Position numbers and translations under genes: made by a program. A model generated the notes under the pieces. It was not told the origin of the DNA. It was given only the letters and a program-made list of their open reading frames with translations, and made no database searches. A stretch of 64,000 nt of DNA from Seriola aureovittata. Its lineage: Eukaryota > Chordata > Actinopteri > Carangiformes > Carangidae. Location: positions 9,050,001 through 9,114,000 of the forward strand of contig NC_079368.1 in the NCBI RefSeq assembly GCF_021018895.1, in the 5' to 3' direction. The stretch's first letter is position 1; each line of letters starts with the position of its first letter. Below, one piece after another: positions 25,012 through 38,000 of the stretch.

Positions 25012-28000
25012 GTACATAATTTCACTTGTGTCCCAGAACATGGATTGTGGCAGATGTGCTAGACTCATGTTTATGAACAACTACAAGCCAGCTTCTGCTT
25101 GTAGTTGTTCTAATGTATCACAGTCAGTCCAGAGAAACTGCTGCTGCAGGACTGAAAAAATGTAAGAATCAATACATCATGCACATTCAGGTGGATCATT
25201 TGTCAATAGAGAGAATGAACTGATTTCCCATGTGTCATGCATAACTCAATGCAGGCAAAAAGTAAGAGAGGACCTTCTGTTCAGGTCAGCTGTGAGGTTC
25301 ACTTTATGAAAAATGAGAGGAAACTGATTCCAAGTCATTTATCATACAGAGCTACTTACTTTAGTTGTGGAGAGCCGCCCATAGCCGTGTTGTCCTGACT
25401 GGGCTTCTGTGGGGGCTGAGGCTTTTGCTGCAGTGGGGGTCGTCCTCCTGGGCCCCCCTGGCCCTGAGCAACAGGTCGGGGCTGCTGGGTGGTGGGCGCT
25501 CCAGGACGACCTTGCTGGCCAGGAGGCCTCTGTTGCTGTGGCCCCCCCTGTGACTGCTGTCTAGGGGGCTGGGTAGGCCTCTGTTGCTGGGGTTGGCCCC
25601 CTGGAGGTTTCTGGCCAGGGCCTCCTGCAGATGTTTTTTGCTGCTGGGAGACAGACGATTGCCTCTGAGCTTGAGGGGAACCTCTCTGAGGAGAGCCCTG
25701 ACCAGAAAGAGGTCTCTGGCCTGGAGGAGCTCCCTGACCTGGTGGTCTTGGCTGGGCTGCAGGTCCTTGGGTAGCCTTAGCCTGGGCACTGGGGTCGGCT
25801 GTAGCAGGGCTGGGAGCAGACTGCTGAGCCTGTGCAGGAGGTTGGCCTTGAGGCTGCGGGCGTTGCTGAGATGGGGGACTTTGCTGAGGACCACCTAACG
25901 CAAGCAGAATCAGATTCAGACACTTTCCAAATAGCCTTGTCTAAACTTGAAAATAAAGAAAAATATTTCTAAACAAAAATATTTAACTTAGTCTTTTGTT
26001 ATGGTAAAACAGTCAAGTTCTTGCCTTGAGGTGAGGGGCGCTGTTGAGCCTGTGGTACTTTTGGCTGAGAGACAGGCTGAGGAGACATTGCTTTCTATAA
26101 AACACACAGGAGTAAAAAGGGCAGAAAGTAAGTATTTATCTTACGAGAAAGGAAAAAATGATAGAAAAATAAAAATCTTTTGGCTTAATATCTTCTGCCA
26201 CAAGTCATCCAAAAAGCCTAAAAGATAATTATTTTCTAACTCATAGAATATTGCAGGGGTGCTAAATTATGCTAGGATTTCACAGAGTCAGAGTGCTGAA
26301 AATATTGTTGTTACTTTGGACTTGTTTCCATCCTTTGAATCAATAACATTTACTTTCCAATTTTTGTAACATTACCATTGTCTTTACAATGCTGTCTTTC
26401 ACAATGGTTCCACCAGTGGACGGTTCAAAAGTCAACCACAGAACACAAATTCCACACTCATCAGACAAACAGCTGACTGAAAGGGCCTTGCTTTGCGATT
26501 CAAAGCCTTTTTTAAAGGAAGATATTCTGGGAGACCATGTGTGTGACTGTGCACTCTAAATAAAACCAGACCCAACTCGACACATATTACTAATAAATAT
26601 GAGGGGAGATTAAAAAAAAGGTGCAAGATTACAGGAGCAAGTATAGAGCATCTGTGGTTTGAGCACCTGTAGTGGCTGTCCTGATGCGGCACGGACTATG
26701 GAAGAGCTTGAAGTGCGTGGAACAGTCTGGTTCATCTTAGAGATCACCAGTTCTGCAATCTGTACACGATCCTCGTCCTGCTGGTCTCCAATCAGTGGCA
26801 TCGAACAGTCATCAACCTAAAAAAAAAAAAGATGAATTTAATATATATTCCTTACGATCATAGAAAAATGTTCCCTCAATATCCTCATACTGCCTTCTAG
26901 TACCTCTATTATGTAGTCCTTGCCATCTTTGCCATGTAGAGCCTCCACAGCACAGATATCCAGCCCTCCAAAGATGTCAGCACAAGAGTCCACCCACATT
27001 CTGTACCTGCAAAAGCGTGTCAAACACTGCTTTAATAGTGCAGCCAGACATTATATAATTTACAATTTCTTCTCATCTGCATTTATGTGCTCTTACTTGT
27101 CTGACATGGCGACCTGCTCAAGCATAGATGAGCCAGTGTTGGTTTTCCAGTTGCCAGAAATTGACGTTCTCCTGTTCATTAAAGCAAAAAATGTATGTTA
27201 CATGTTCTGCAATTTCCGTCTGCCATAACATGCCAGTGTGTTGGCTGTTTGGTAGAGGTTTTTGTAATCTCATTCGCTGTAACAAAATGTGTGTAGAACA
27301 CTTATTTCACTCACATGTAAGCTTTGTAATTGTTACCAATCTTCTGGATGCGGACGTCATATTTTGCATCAATGAAAGGCTCAGATGTGGCGTAAGTCTT
27401 GGTCAGTGCCACAACACTGGCAATATCTTGAAAATCATATTGATTGTCCACTTTCACCTGGAGTCGAGATATAAATACAATTACATATATTTGTCCCCAA
27501 AAATGTGGCATTCATGTTGAAATGAGTAAATATTTGAGCATTGCAGCACTACCTTTCCCATTCCTGAGTGAGCATGGCCCATCTTTATCACTACAGGGAA
27601 CCGCGAGGAGGTAATCTGTAACAAGAGCATCATCACATACTCAGATTTCAGATAAATGGACTTCTACATGGCACCCTAATGACAAAAACACCCATTTTCA
27701 AACCATTTCAATCAAGCAGAAATGACACAGACAGTAGCACTCCTTCTCTGCTTCTGCAAGAAGTTCTGATTCACATGGATGACTTGAAAACCAGCCCAGT
27801 ACTGTCAGGCTGTGACTGCAGGGGTGGAGATGACTGCTCTGCAGCAACAGACTCAGTTTAACTGTACTGACACCGACTTGGCACAAAAATTATCATAAAC
27901 TCGGCCTCTACTGGGAACAAAAACAACAAGACACTCCCCTGAAAATTAGATTGGTCTCAGCTGCTACATGAGATGGACTATTGACATGAAAGTGAATTAC

Positions 28001-29815
28001 CCTCCTAACATGTGACCCTTGCAGAAGGATTACCTGTCTGCATGTGTGTGTACGTGTATTTGTATGTGTGTGTGTGTGTCTTTAAGGGTTGTTTACCATA
28101 AAGACATACCCACCAGGGCAAGTGGTGAGGGGGGAGGAGATAGAGGATGAGAGCAGATGGCTCAGAACTCACCATCTCCTTGTGGTTTGGATAGTAAACC
28201 TGCTCAATCAGTGGGAACTCCTCCGGGCCCAGTTGCTTGTAGAGTCTAGACATTTGAGCAAACTGAAAGGGACACAAATGTTTAAGGTGCAGCTTTGTAT
28301 GTCTACGCAGCTGAACTCAATATGCGATACGGTTTCAAATTCCCTTATTGATTAAATAATAGGCTACTTACCACCCATGGTTTGTCACAGAAATTGTAGA
28401 CAGAGTGCAAAGAGTTAACACTTGGCAGTCCAGCATACTGCAGTCCAATCACTAAGTTGCGGTGGTCTCCATTCTTGTCCATGCTGAAGGCATGTTGTCT
28501 GATCAGCACAAAGTCTGGCTTAAAAGTTCTGCAACAGAGGACATCAGCAAAATATTTAACCACACTGTACAAGACAAACTGTTTGGTTATTAATGAAAAA
28601 GATTTCAACATAAATCCAAGTTGTATCTCACGTGCAGCAACTGCAGATGATGCAAACTCTTGGGATATTTTACAGAGTACTTACTTATTAACCTTATGTC
28701 CATTCCTGATCGCGTCAAGGTCCACATTGTAGGAGCCTGTGGCATTTGCCACCAGGTTGATTTCAGAAAATTCTGCCTAAAAGGAAAAAAAACGCCAAAA
28801 AAATCACTGTGATCACAATCAAAGCAGGGGGCAGCATAAACCAGGCTGAACATGGTACAATCATAAGAGAGCAGTCTTTATCTGAAGTGAGTTCTCCCTG
28901 TTAAGAGGACACAGAGGAAATAATGACAACGCCAGTGCAATATAAAGTATAAGAAAAAAAAGAGAGTAAAATGTCAACAGGGAAAAAGATTTGCTGTATT
29001 CTTAGGGTGCTGGGTGCACTGCAGTATAAATAGCCAGACATATACTGTATCAATAAATATTCTACACATTACTACTCACACAATTACCAAAACGATTATT
29101 GCTCAGTTTTTAGGCTACACAAACAGCTCATATACCTTTTAATAAGAGATTACAATTAAAGGTTTGAATCCCTCAGAGTGACTGTGGAGGCATCTGTCAA
29201 ACACAATATGTTTCTGTTAATCACACGTCAGGAGAGAGCTCTTCAGTGTGAGAATGAATGCAGCAGTCCCCTCCCCTATCAATACTCACTCATCAGTGAA
29301 CTGGGACATTACATTTGTCATTCTAAGGGGCTCTCTGTGAACACAAGCAACAGCTTGCACTGTGCTGCATGATTCAGCTGTTCATGATTTTCGTTTTATT
29401 CAGTGCACCTAAATTGCGCGTCGACAGATTAGTAAGAGTTACCAAACAAGACGCTGCCTCAAGAAAATGAAGATATGAAACCAAAATAGGATCAAAGTGA
29501 AGACAAAGGATGAATTATACAAGCGGGGGTAAATTTCCACAGAAGATGTATAGCTGTTTAGAGAGAGAATAATGACCAGCGATAAATACTATCAACTCAT
29601 CCTGTAATAATGCCAATGGTAATGCTTTCATCTACAGGTAAGAGTAAACCATATGCACCATGTTACCTGGTCTTGGCACAAATAGATCAGAGACAGTCTT
29701 ATCCAACAACAAAATACAAAATACTAATGTCTTATGAAAGAATGATGTAACATCCCTCCGACTTCACAGTCTGCTCACAAGGCTCAGAAAAGCTTGGCTG
29801 GATTCCTCATGATTG

Positions 29816-29858
<43 letters not shown>

Positions 29859-31283
29859 TTTCCTGTCCTCCTGGTAGGGAGTAAAGAAGAGCAATGACAC
29901 AGAACAAAGGAAAAGGTTACACACGTGAAACCTACCTGTTCTACCTTGATGTCAAATTCACCGTGGATCTTTCTTCCTCTGAAGACCTTCACCCTGAATG
30001 TAGAACAAGGAATCCAGTTGTTGTTCGCATCCAGAAAAAACATGAATTTGCTTTTACACATTTCTCCTGTGATTGACAGATGGCATTTCCTGCAGCATTT
30101 GCAGAACATTTCACAATTCTGAGTGTAATCCTGGCACATAGAAAACATGATGTCAAATACATGAAATAAGCCGACATCAATGGAACACAATGCTGCTATT
30201 ACCTGTTGGCAATGCATGAAACTGACTTAAGCAGCCTCTGTAACATTATTTTAATCTACCTGATGAATAAGCACATATGAATTGGACATGAGGACATAAG
30301 TACTGGTCCTTGCCTATGAAGTATAAATATGCACCACAGCCTGTTGTGGCAGAGTTAGAAAACCTTATTTGTTATATACTGAGGGGTGGAAGGGTTTTTG
30401 GTGTGTTGATGCACAGATGTGCTTAGTTTATTATCACCTAGGGTGTCATTTTGACACAGGAGTGTAGTGTTTTACCCCCTTTGCCTTGTGCACAAGGCTC
30501 TAATAAGCATGCATATCGTGCACTGGTGAAGAGGCTTGACTAACGTGGTGTAGCCTATGTGTTTTTTCTTGTGCCAAATTTTACCTCGATTTGAAAATAC
30601 CTGCATCATCGTGGTGGCATTGGCCCACACCCAGTGCTTTGGTGCAATTGGAAGCATTTTAATGGCAGAATGCAGGAGGAATTCGCCACAAGCAATAGCC
30701 AATCGTCAAATGAAAATGGCTTCTCTGTCGTCAGTGTGTTGCGCCTTTGCCATGGCACACAGACGCATCTGCAAGGTGTTTCTGATCTGAGCGAGAAGCC
30801 GAAGATGTTGATGCGTCTCACAGCACTGTGTGAATCATATGACCTTCTAGATGTTAGGCCACCGCAACCCACGCTCTGGCACACATATCTGTCTAGACGA
30901 AGCACCTGCGCTGGCGATGCGCACTGTTCTTACCAGTCGGTCTGCTGGTCATCGATAACCAGGAGGATCTTGGCACTGCTGGAGACTCCTGCCCGGTCCG
31001 CTGCCTCGGATAAGGTCGCAGCCGCAGCGGCGGTGGTCTGTTTGACAGCATTGGATATGGACGAGAAGAACCCAGAGCCTCCACCTCCCGACTGCTGCTG
31101 CTGCTGCTGCTGCGGCGGCGGCTGCTGCTGCTGCTGGCTGGTGGACTGGCGCCTCTCCGACGGCCCCGGCGACACTGCGGGGCTTTGCTGCGGTGGGTCG
31201 GGGCGTTGGAGATCGGTCATGTAGCCATTAGGCAGGTTGGACATGAAATTGCTGTCCGAGAGTCGACGGCGTAGGTAGTTCAT
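24343..31283 (-). CDS. syn1: Synapsin I, 13 coding exons
   Basis: Coding exons (minus strand order): 31283-30934, 29993-29936, 28776-28685, 28528-28372, 28262-28173, 27615-27553, 27457-27315, 27171-27097, 27006-26904, 26816-26667, 26094-26025, 25894-25360, 24478-24343. Together they make 2022 nt, or 673 residues plus stop, with all phases consistent. The product is a neuronal phosphoprotein that tethers synaptic vesicles to each other and to actin. Domain A ([13 protein letters not shown]) carries the RRLS site at Ser9. Domain B contains two glutamine runs. Domain C (about 103-410) is the conserved ATP-grasp-like fold, with [30 protein letters not shown] and [17 protein letters not shown]. 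Domain D is Pro/Gln-rich and has two R-x-x-S sites near residues 531 and 565, at the positions of CaMKII sites 2 and 3 of mammalian synapsin I. Domain E (about 629-673) ends in [10 protein letters not shown]. Domains D plus E and the 13-exon plan favour synapsin I over II or III. The intron after 26025 has a GC donor. Confidence 0.96.
24975..24999. repeat. (TA)n microsatellite in syn1 intron 12
   Basis: About 12 TA units between the domain D and domain E exons of syn1. Confidence 0.9.
28777..29935 (-). other. syn1 intron 2
   Basis: This 1.16 kb intron holds a 38 bp AT microsatellite (29819-29856) and otherwise unremarkable AT-rich sequence. No nested gene is seen in it on either strand. Confidence 0.75.
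29819..29856. repeat. (AT)n microsatellite in syn1 intron 2
   Basis: A pure run of about 19 TA units. Confidence 0.95.
29994..30933 (-). other. syn1 intron 1
   Basis: A 940 bp intron between the codon-split Trp of exon 1 (TG|G) and exon 2. Its part near exon 1 (about 30.6-30.93 kb) is more GC-rich than the rest, but no coding exon or nested gene is recognisable. Confidence 0.75.
31089..31140 (-). repeat. CAG/CCG trinucleotide tract in syn1 exon 1
   Basis: On the plus strand this reads as GCT/CTG repeats interrupted by GGC triplets. It encodes two glutamine runs (5 and 7) around a triple proline in synapsin domain B, next to a Gly-rich stretch. Such tracts are length-variable, and mammalian synapsin I has a Pro/Ala-rich linker here instead. 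Confidence 0.85.
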
Positions 31284-32170
31284 GGTGGAGAAATGTTGTT
31301 AAAATGACGGAGTGAGGGCTCCAAATATCTCCTCCCACTGAATGCGCCTTAGAACTTGGTGTTCAGTAAGAAAATGGAATGACTAGGCTACTTCCCCATG
31401 TGCAGAAACGGGGACCAATGTTACCTGAGGAGAAACAAGTCTTGCGTTATTAATTAGGAGCAGATTTTCAATATCTGATCACAGTAGTAAGAGATCGTGA
31501 CTGTACAGCTTAAGGAACTGGCTTAAGGAAACCATCACACAGCCCCCTGATGAAAGCTGAAATTAATCCACACGACTGACTTCAATCAAATCATTCATTC
31601 TGACATATATATATCTAATATATTTCAACCAACCTATCAACCCCCCCACTGTGGTAACATGACAAACAAGGTATGATGAAACCTACCTGCGAGTGTGTCC
31701 AAACTGAGGTGATAATTCCTTAATATCTGTCACAGGAAAGCATAGATGTGACTCTCATGTCCTCTGTGCAGGCAGGCAGGCCGTGCATCGGGCTTGAACC
31801 TGTGAAATAGAAGCTACAGTCCTTCCTGCATCACCACCTGTTCTCCCTGTCCTCTCCCTCAAGCCCCGGTTTTTTCCGTCCGCCCTGCGTCACTCCCAGT
31901 CATCCTGAGGGAAAGGACGGAGCCTGCAAGACTGGATTAGTGTCAAGGTAGGCAGTGTGCGGACCACGACTTCCGGGTGTTGCTTTCAAAATAAACGCAT
32001 GTTAATTAGGATTCTGCTGAATTTTATTTGTATTCTTAGCACACAGGTTTTGCAGCAAAAGGGTGGGTCAAAGGATAAGCTGCATCGGATATTTAGGTAA
32101 CACATTTATATTAACATCATTGAATTCCAATTAAGGAAATGGAATTCTCTTTTGGTAATAAAGTGTTCAG

Positions 32171-32211
<41 letters not shown>

Positions 32212-35087
32212 AAACACTTGATTTTGAAATCCTATATTTTTCAATTGGTATTGTTGCTCATGTTCATACACATTGTGTAAAGCAATTTGCCAGTGGTCAC
32301 GAAATCAACACGAAATCAACATATATTTAGATTTGCTTTTTATTAAATACATACAGTTAAAATACCAAACATTTTTGTGATGTACCTTTAGGCTATTAAA
32401 GGGCATGCAGATAAACTTCCTGTTTTGTTCGCTCTGTGTTTGTGTGACTTGACGCAGCGCCGTGTTGCGATCTGAGGGTGGTGCTGATGAGAGCAGGGTG
32501 ACAGGGGCGTCGCTCTCTGTCAGACATGAGCCTGCTGTTGACTCCACAGGGTGCTTATGGGTGTTGATGTGATATTGCGCCCTGTTGTGTCCAATAAAAC
32601 AGCGGCCTTCAGGCCACTGCCAGAGTGTTACCTTTGATTCTCAGCGCCCTGACCAGAGATGCGCCATCTGTTGGTGATACCCAGAGTCAGAGATCAACAC
32701 CATCATTACGGACCCCCTGGGAGTCCCAGGCCCCGCTCTGGAAACAACACCGTGCAATGGTAACTGAACTGTGTTCAAAATGGACACAGATACACATAAC
32801 AGAGCGTATCTAAATCATTAATGCCTGGTAGAGACAGCTACTAGCCTATTTAAAGTACAAGGTCTCCTCCCGCTGATACATAGCCTACTGTATGCTGACA
32901 AAATAATGGAAACTAATGAAAATGTATAGCCTATCTTAGTGCTGCTGTTATTTGATGATGAAACAGGCCTGTAGCTTAGAAAATATATTTGGTCCAATAT
33001 GTCTGCTTGTTAGCACTAATAGCATTTGTGTAGGATATTTGAGCTTAAAATAAGATGTTTAATGACCTTTTCTGCATGAGTAAATAAGTGTGATTTAGAT
33101 ACATAACAAGACAGATGGTGATATTTGACTTATAATGCAGGATATTTAATTATTTACCGGTATCTATGAACTGATTTAACTCTACACCTTCCACGTTCAG
33201 ACCAATCCAGGTCATTTCAGCAATGGGTGTTTTTAAGTTCCCTCTTTGTTGATTTGCATTAGCTATATAATAATTTATTATCATTATTTACTACATGATT
33301 ATCATTATTAATCAATATATAGGTTATGTTTTGTCAGTGTTAATGGTAGTTTCAGTCCCCATCTAATAAAAAAAATAGAATTATATAAACTTTTCTTTCT
33401 TACTGATATTATTAGCTGAATGTTCATTTTGAGCAGCTGCTTGCTTCATGTTTAACTTGTTGTGAAGATCCACTGCAGCGGTACAGTTGGGAGTATATGG
33501 GAGTATTACATTAACTTGGAGATTATGTTTACATTTGGTTTAGATAGGGGTTGGTACTATTTCCTGTGTAGTGAAACAGAATACCCCAGTATTACACCAG
33601 TACTACACTAATATATATATATATATATTAAAATACAGTAATATTCAAAAGCACACAATCATATTGTGGCTATTCAAACTGCAAATTTGTGCTCTGCGAT
33701 GACAATCACCTCACTTTTCTAGCATGAAGAAAAATGAAATGAGAAGAGAGAATCGCATTCTTAGCTGTTTGAAGGACAGACAATTATTAAGCAATTTATG
33801 CTACTAAACTAGAAAAACTCGGTATGACACTCACAGATTCCTGACATTTCAACATCTGATTCTTCACATTTTAAAATGTTAAGACTGCGTGGAATCTGGC
33901 AGTGTGGAAACATGCTTTTCAATATATCTGTATAATAAAAAACACTTTTTTGTCCTGCATATACACTTTACAGTGTCTTGATGTAGGATTTGATGACATG
34001 CTATTGCAGTATACGGCTTAGGGAGGCAGTGTTGATCTTAAAAACTCAACATAATTCTATTCATGCATGTATTCACAGCAAGACCTTTATATGTGAAGCT
34101 CTTTCTGAACCAGGCTTCTTCAGTATAATCACCAGCAGTATTAGATGGACTGAAACAGGCTAATATATCAGATCACATTAGGGCAGCGTAGGTGATCCTT
34201 TTTTATTAATTCTCAATGTGCTAATGTGAAAAACATGTCTCAAAACAAATTAATTACACTCTAAATAATATTTTCAACACGACCAATGTCACTAAGTATC
34301 TGAGTGAACGGCCTCCAAAGACTCTCTACGTGTGGCCACACTCCTCAGTGTGCTCGGGCGGGATTGTTCTCATGGCAGCAGCGTTTTCAGGACTTAGGAG
34401 TCTTTGTCTGGCCATCAACAAAAGCCTTTGGATTACTGGCAAGGCAGGCTCACAGTGCAGCTGCGTGCGTGTATGGGCAGGTCAGTGGAATGACTGGAGC
34501 TCCGGTGGGCTAAGCGCTCGAAAAAATGCAGTTTGGTGAGATTGCAGATTAGGAGGGAGGGAAGGAGGGAGGGAAGGAGGGGAGTGGGACAGGTGCTGAC
34601 TCCATGGAGGGAAACAAAAAGGCACACTTCACTCTCCTCCTGGGTCAGGGAGGAATCTAATGGGTTGTGTGTAAAACTGATTTATGACCAAAAGAGCTGT
34701 TTTTCCTCATGATATCCACCTACTGAAGAAAATGTTGAATGACGCAAAAGTGTGAATTCTGTGGATCGCATTTTTGAAACTTCACTTTCTACCTCTGAGA
34801 CAGGCCTATCTGTGAGCACACACTCCGCCTGCAGGACAATAACAACACTGAGTGAATGAGGGCTTTCCATTGGCTCCGGCGGCAGCCAATCTGAATGCAG
34901 GAAGTGAGTCACAGGGAAGCCACTGCACCTATCTGCACTCACCTGATACTTAACCTGGCTGAGCCCAGACCCAGCATCTCATTACCTTTCCAATACAATC
35001 TATAACCGAGGCGCATTGTGTCCTGTAAGCTCCAGCAGTCAAGGTGTTCCTCCGTGTTTGGCTCCACTCAGACAAAGACAAGGAGCC
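31284..35087. promoter_or_regulatory. Divergent intergenic region between syn1 and vgll4l
   Basis: The two start codons face away from each other across 3.8 kb, so both promoters must lie in or near this stretch. On the minus strand a GCAG|GTAGGT donor near 31.68 kb and a pyrimidine tract ending in CAG near 31.43 kb could define a noncoding syn1 first exon. A TTA repeat lies at 32171-32203 and a short AT repeat at 33610-33629. A TCAGCACCAC motif on the minus strand near 32.48-32.49 kb resembles the left half of an REST/NRSE site. There is no clear TATA box for either gene. Confidence 0.45.
32171..32203. repeat. (TTA)n microsatellite
   Basis: Eleven TTA-type units upstream of syn1. Confidence 0.9.
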
Positions 35088-38000
35088 ATGGCTGTGGCTA
35101 ATTTCCACTACATTACTCGGATGAGCAGCGGCTTTAAGGTCTACATTTTAGAAGGTAAGCTTTATTATCACTTCTCTTTTATTGCCGCATGTTGCTTGAT
35201 GACTGTGAACACTTGCTTTACTTTGATCAGTGGAATTAAGTCTCTCCTGTGCTCATCCTTAAATATTTCAGTGTCATATATTGACATGTTCAGATGTTAT
35301 ATGATGTCACAACCTTTATTAATATCTATGTTTGTTAAAGTGGCATTTACCTTAGTTCTGCGCATGATGTTCATGTAAATACAGCTTGGAATGGAAACAG
35401 TCAGATGTGATGACAGTCAGATTGAAGCTAGATACTGACAAGGATGTGCAACTATTAAAATATACTTTTTAAAATGTGTTCAGCTTTTTGTCATAAAGAA
35501 AAGATAAGCATATGTCATACAGGAAATCTACTTAGAATAAAAGGCTGTCTATTCATTCTGAGATTGAATTGAGACTCTATACATGGTGTTGTCACTCACA
35601 GCTGTGCTGCGCTTCTCTTGGATCTTCAATAAAAATCTTCAGCACAGCAGAAGGTCAGGCGACATATTCCCTCTGCTAATAAGGAAGAAATATCTATGCC
35701 CGAGGCATTAGAAAATCAGCATAGGTGTGGTTATACCTGCCCCCCTCCTCACCCCGCCCCCCTCTCTCCCTCTCAGTGGCACTCAGTGCGTGAAGGAGTA
35801 GCTCACAGGTGTTGGAGTGTTTAGCCAAATGGAAATGTGTATTGGAGCGAGCAGTTTGAACGTGAAGACACTGTGAACAAATCTTTTTTCTTTTTTTGGG
35901 GGGGGGGCGGGGGTTTACACTTCAAAGCAGTTAATCACCCATTGTTTCAGTTCAGTAAAGTGGAAGACGTTGTGAGTGGGTGATTTTTCGAGCACTGATT
36001 TGAATATAGTTGAAAGGGCTCCCCATCAGTGAGGACTTTCAAGTGTTAACTGAGCATACTGTCAAACAATGGGCCGGGTGTAATTATGCTGCCGTCACGT
36101 TTTCAAACAATGCTCTGTGTTTTGACTGTATGCATGACTGTTTTGAACATGTGAACGTGTTGATGTGAGACAGGAGCGCCAACTGGTTTGGCTGAGTTAT
36201 ACTCCTGTTGTTTTGATTGAAAATGTTAGTGAGAGACATAAACCTGCATGTATGAAAACTAACAACACTGTGATCTCCAAATCATTTTGTGAGTTCAAGC
36301 TCACAAGTCGTGCACTCCTCTTATTCAGCACATCGGTGACATCACCAGCTTCACTTTGATGTGTTTCAACTTGTGTAATTGGAAAAATCCAATGTCTGTG
36401 TGTGTCTGTGTGTGTGCAGCTGGATGGCCCTTTCACAAATGGGTGCCGCCCATATCAGGGTCCTCAGTAACCATTCTGGCACCCCATGATAACAAAACGT
36501 GTTGATTGTGCCCTTGAGAGTGTGTGACAGGGCTGAACGCCAACATTATGCAGAAAAACAACATTTACCGTTAGCACTGAATCAGCTGCGTACTTTGGTA
36601 ACCCCTCACTGATCAGGTAGATCAAGTTCTACAGCTTAACGGAGTTTACAATTAACGGTGACAATAAAATAAAAAAAAAGTTTTCCCACGAATAGTAGTC
36701 ATGCAGGTTGATGTCATGGATCAAAACAAGCAGTTACTCATCACTTGAGTGTCACACACAATTATCAATGGTAAAAGTGGAGGTAGGAGTAAAATCATCA
36801 GTGCCAGTAAAGGCTTAATTCTTTTACTGGATTTATTTATTCTAGTGAATAAGCCATGCCCAAAATGTATGATTGCATTTTTTGACAGCATCTTAATATA
36901 ATCCTGCACTTTAATTCTGTTCATCAGGTCAGCCCCACCTCAGAAGTGAAGACAGATACAGACACATCGCAAATGACCGGGTCAGAGCCCCAACAGTGTA
37001 TCCAGTCAAACGCAAGCGCAGCCATGACAGAGGTCTGACACTGGAGGAGAGGTTGGTGAAACTGCTTTCCTCGCACTTCTAATAATAATAATATTCCAAT
37101 AGCCTACTAAAAAAAAATGTGATCAATGAAATACAAATTCTGTCAGAGAGATGTGACATTTTCTTATGAACAACTGTTTCAGGCGAGAGCGAGCGCTGAG
37201 CAGGAGCAGTGGTAAAGAGGCCCAGAGAACAACACCAGCACCAGCTGTGTTCAACAGCCCGCAGAGCCCCACATCCACCTGGAGTCCAACACCCAGCCCC
37301 ACCAGCCCTCTGCCCACCCATGTGTACTACACACCAGTCATGGATGAACCACTTGCCCTCATCAAGAAAGCAAGAAAGGACCCTGAAAACACAGAGGAGA
37401 AGTCCAAAGACAACGCTACCACTCAAATCCAGGTAGTTCACCATGCTGCTTGTGTCCTCATCATGTTCAGTGTGATTTTCTCAAAGCTCGGGGGTGTTTG
37501 GGTTGCATTAACTTCTGAATAGTGGCAGTACTGTATGTCTCTTTGTAGTGTCAGTGTAGCTCCAGGCTACCCACAGCAGTGGTACATCTCCCATCTGTAG
37601 TCTGTGAATGCATCTCCACAGTCATTCCACTTCCAAGCGGAGTGCATGCAGGCCTAAGCTTGTCCGAGCTATGCAATCCAGCCGGATTGAGGAAGAAAAT
37701 GTGAGCAATGGAGGGAGGAATTCCATCAACAAGACCAAACAGACTGCTCTCTCTTTGACCTGTTTATGCCACACACACTGGGAGTGATCTGACTCTTATG
37801 GGCAAACCCAACCAGTTTAATCGGTTTTGAAATCATTTATTTTTCAAACTAAACCAAACAGGACACTGTTTAACCTGTAGTGGGATTAGGTGCACAGGCA
37901 GGTTTAGGGTAATATTAAAATAATAACACAAATTTTGTGGGATGAAGAGGAAAGAAAAAGCAGGGAAAGTGTTTTTTGTGTTGTATTGTGTTTTTCCTCT

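Noticed and set aside
25361..25894. A 177-codon open frame on the minus strand over the syn1 domain D exon
   Set aside because: It is a shifted frame of the GC-rich, low-complexity exon. The true frame is fixed by the splice phases on both sides.
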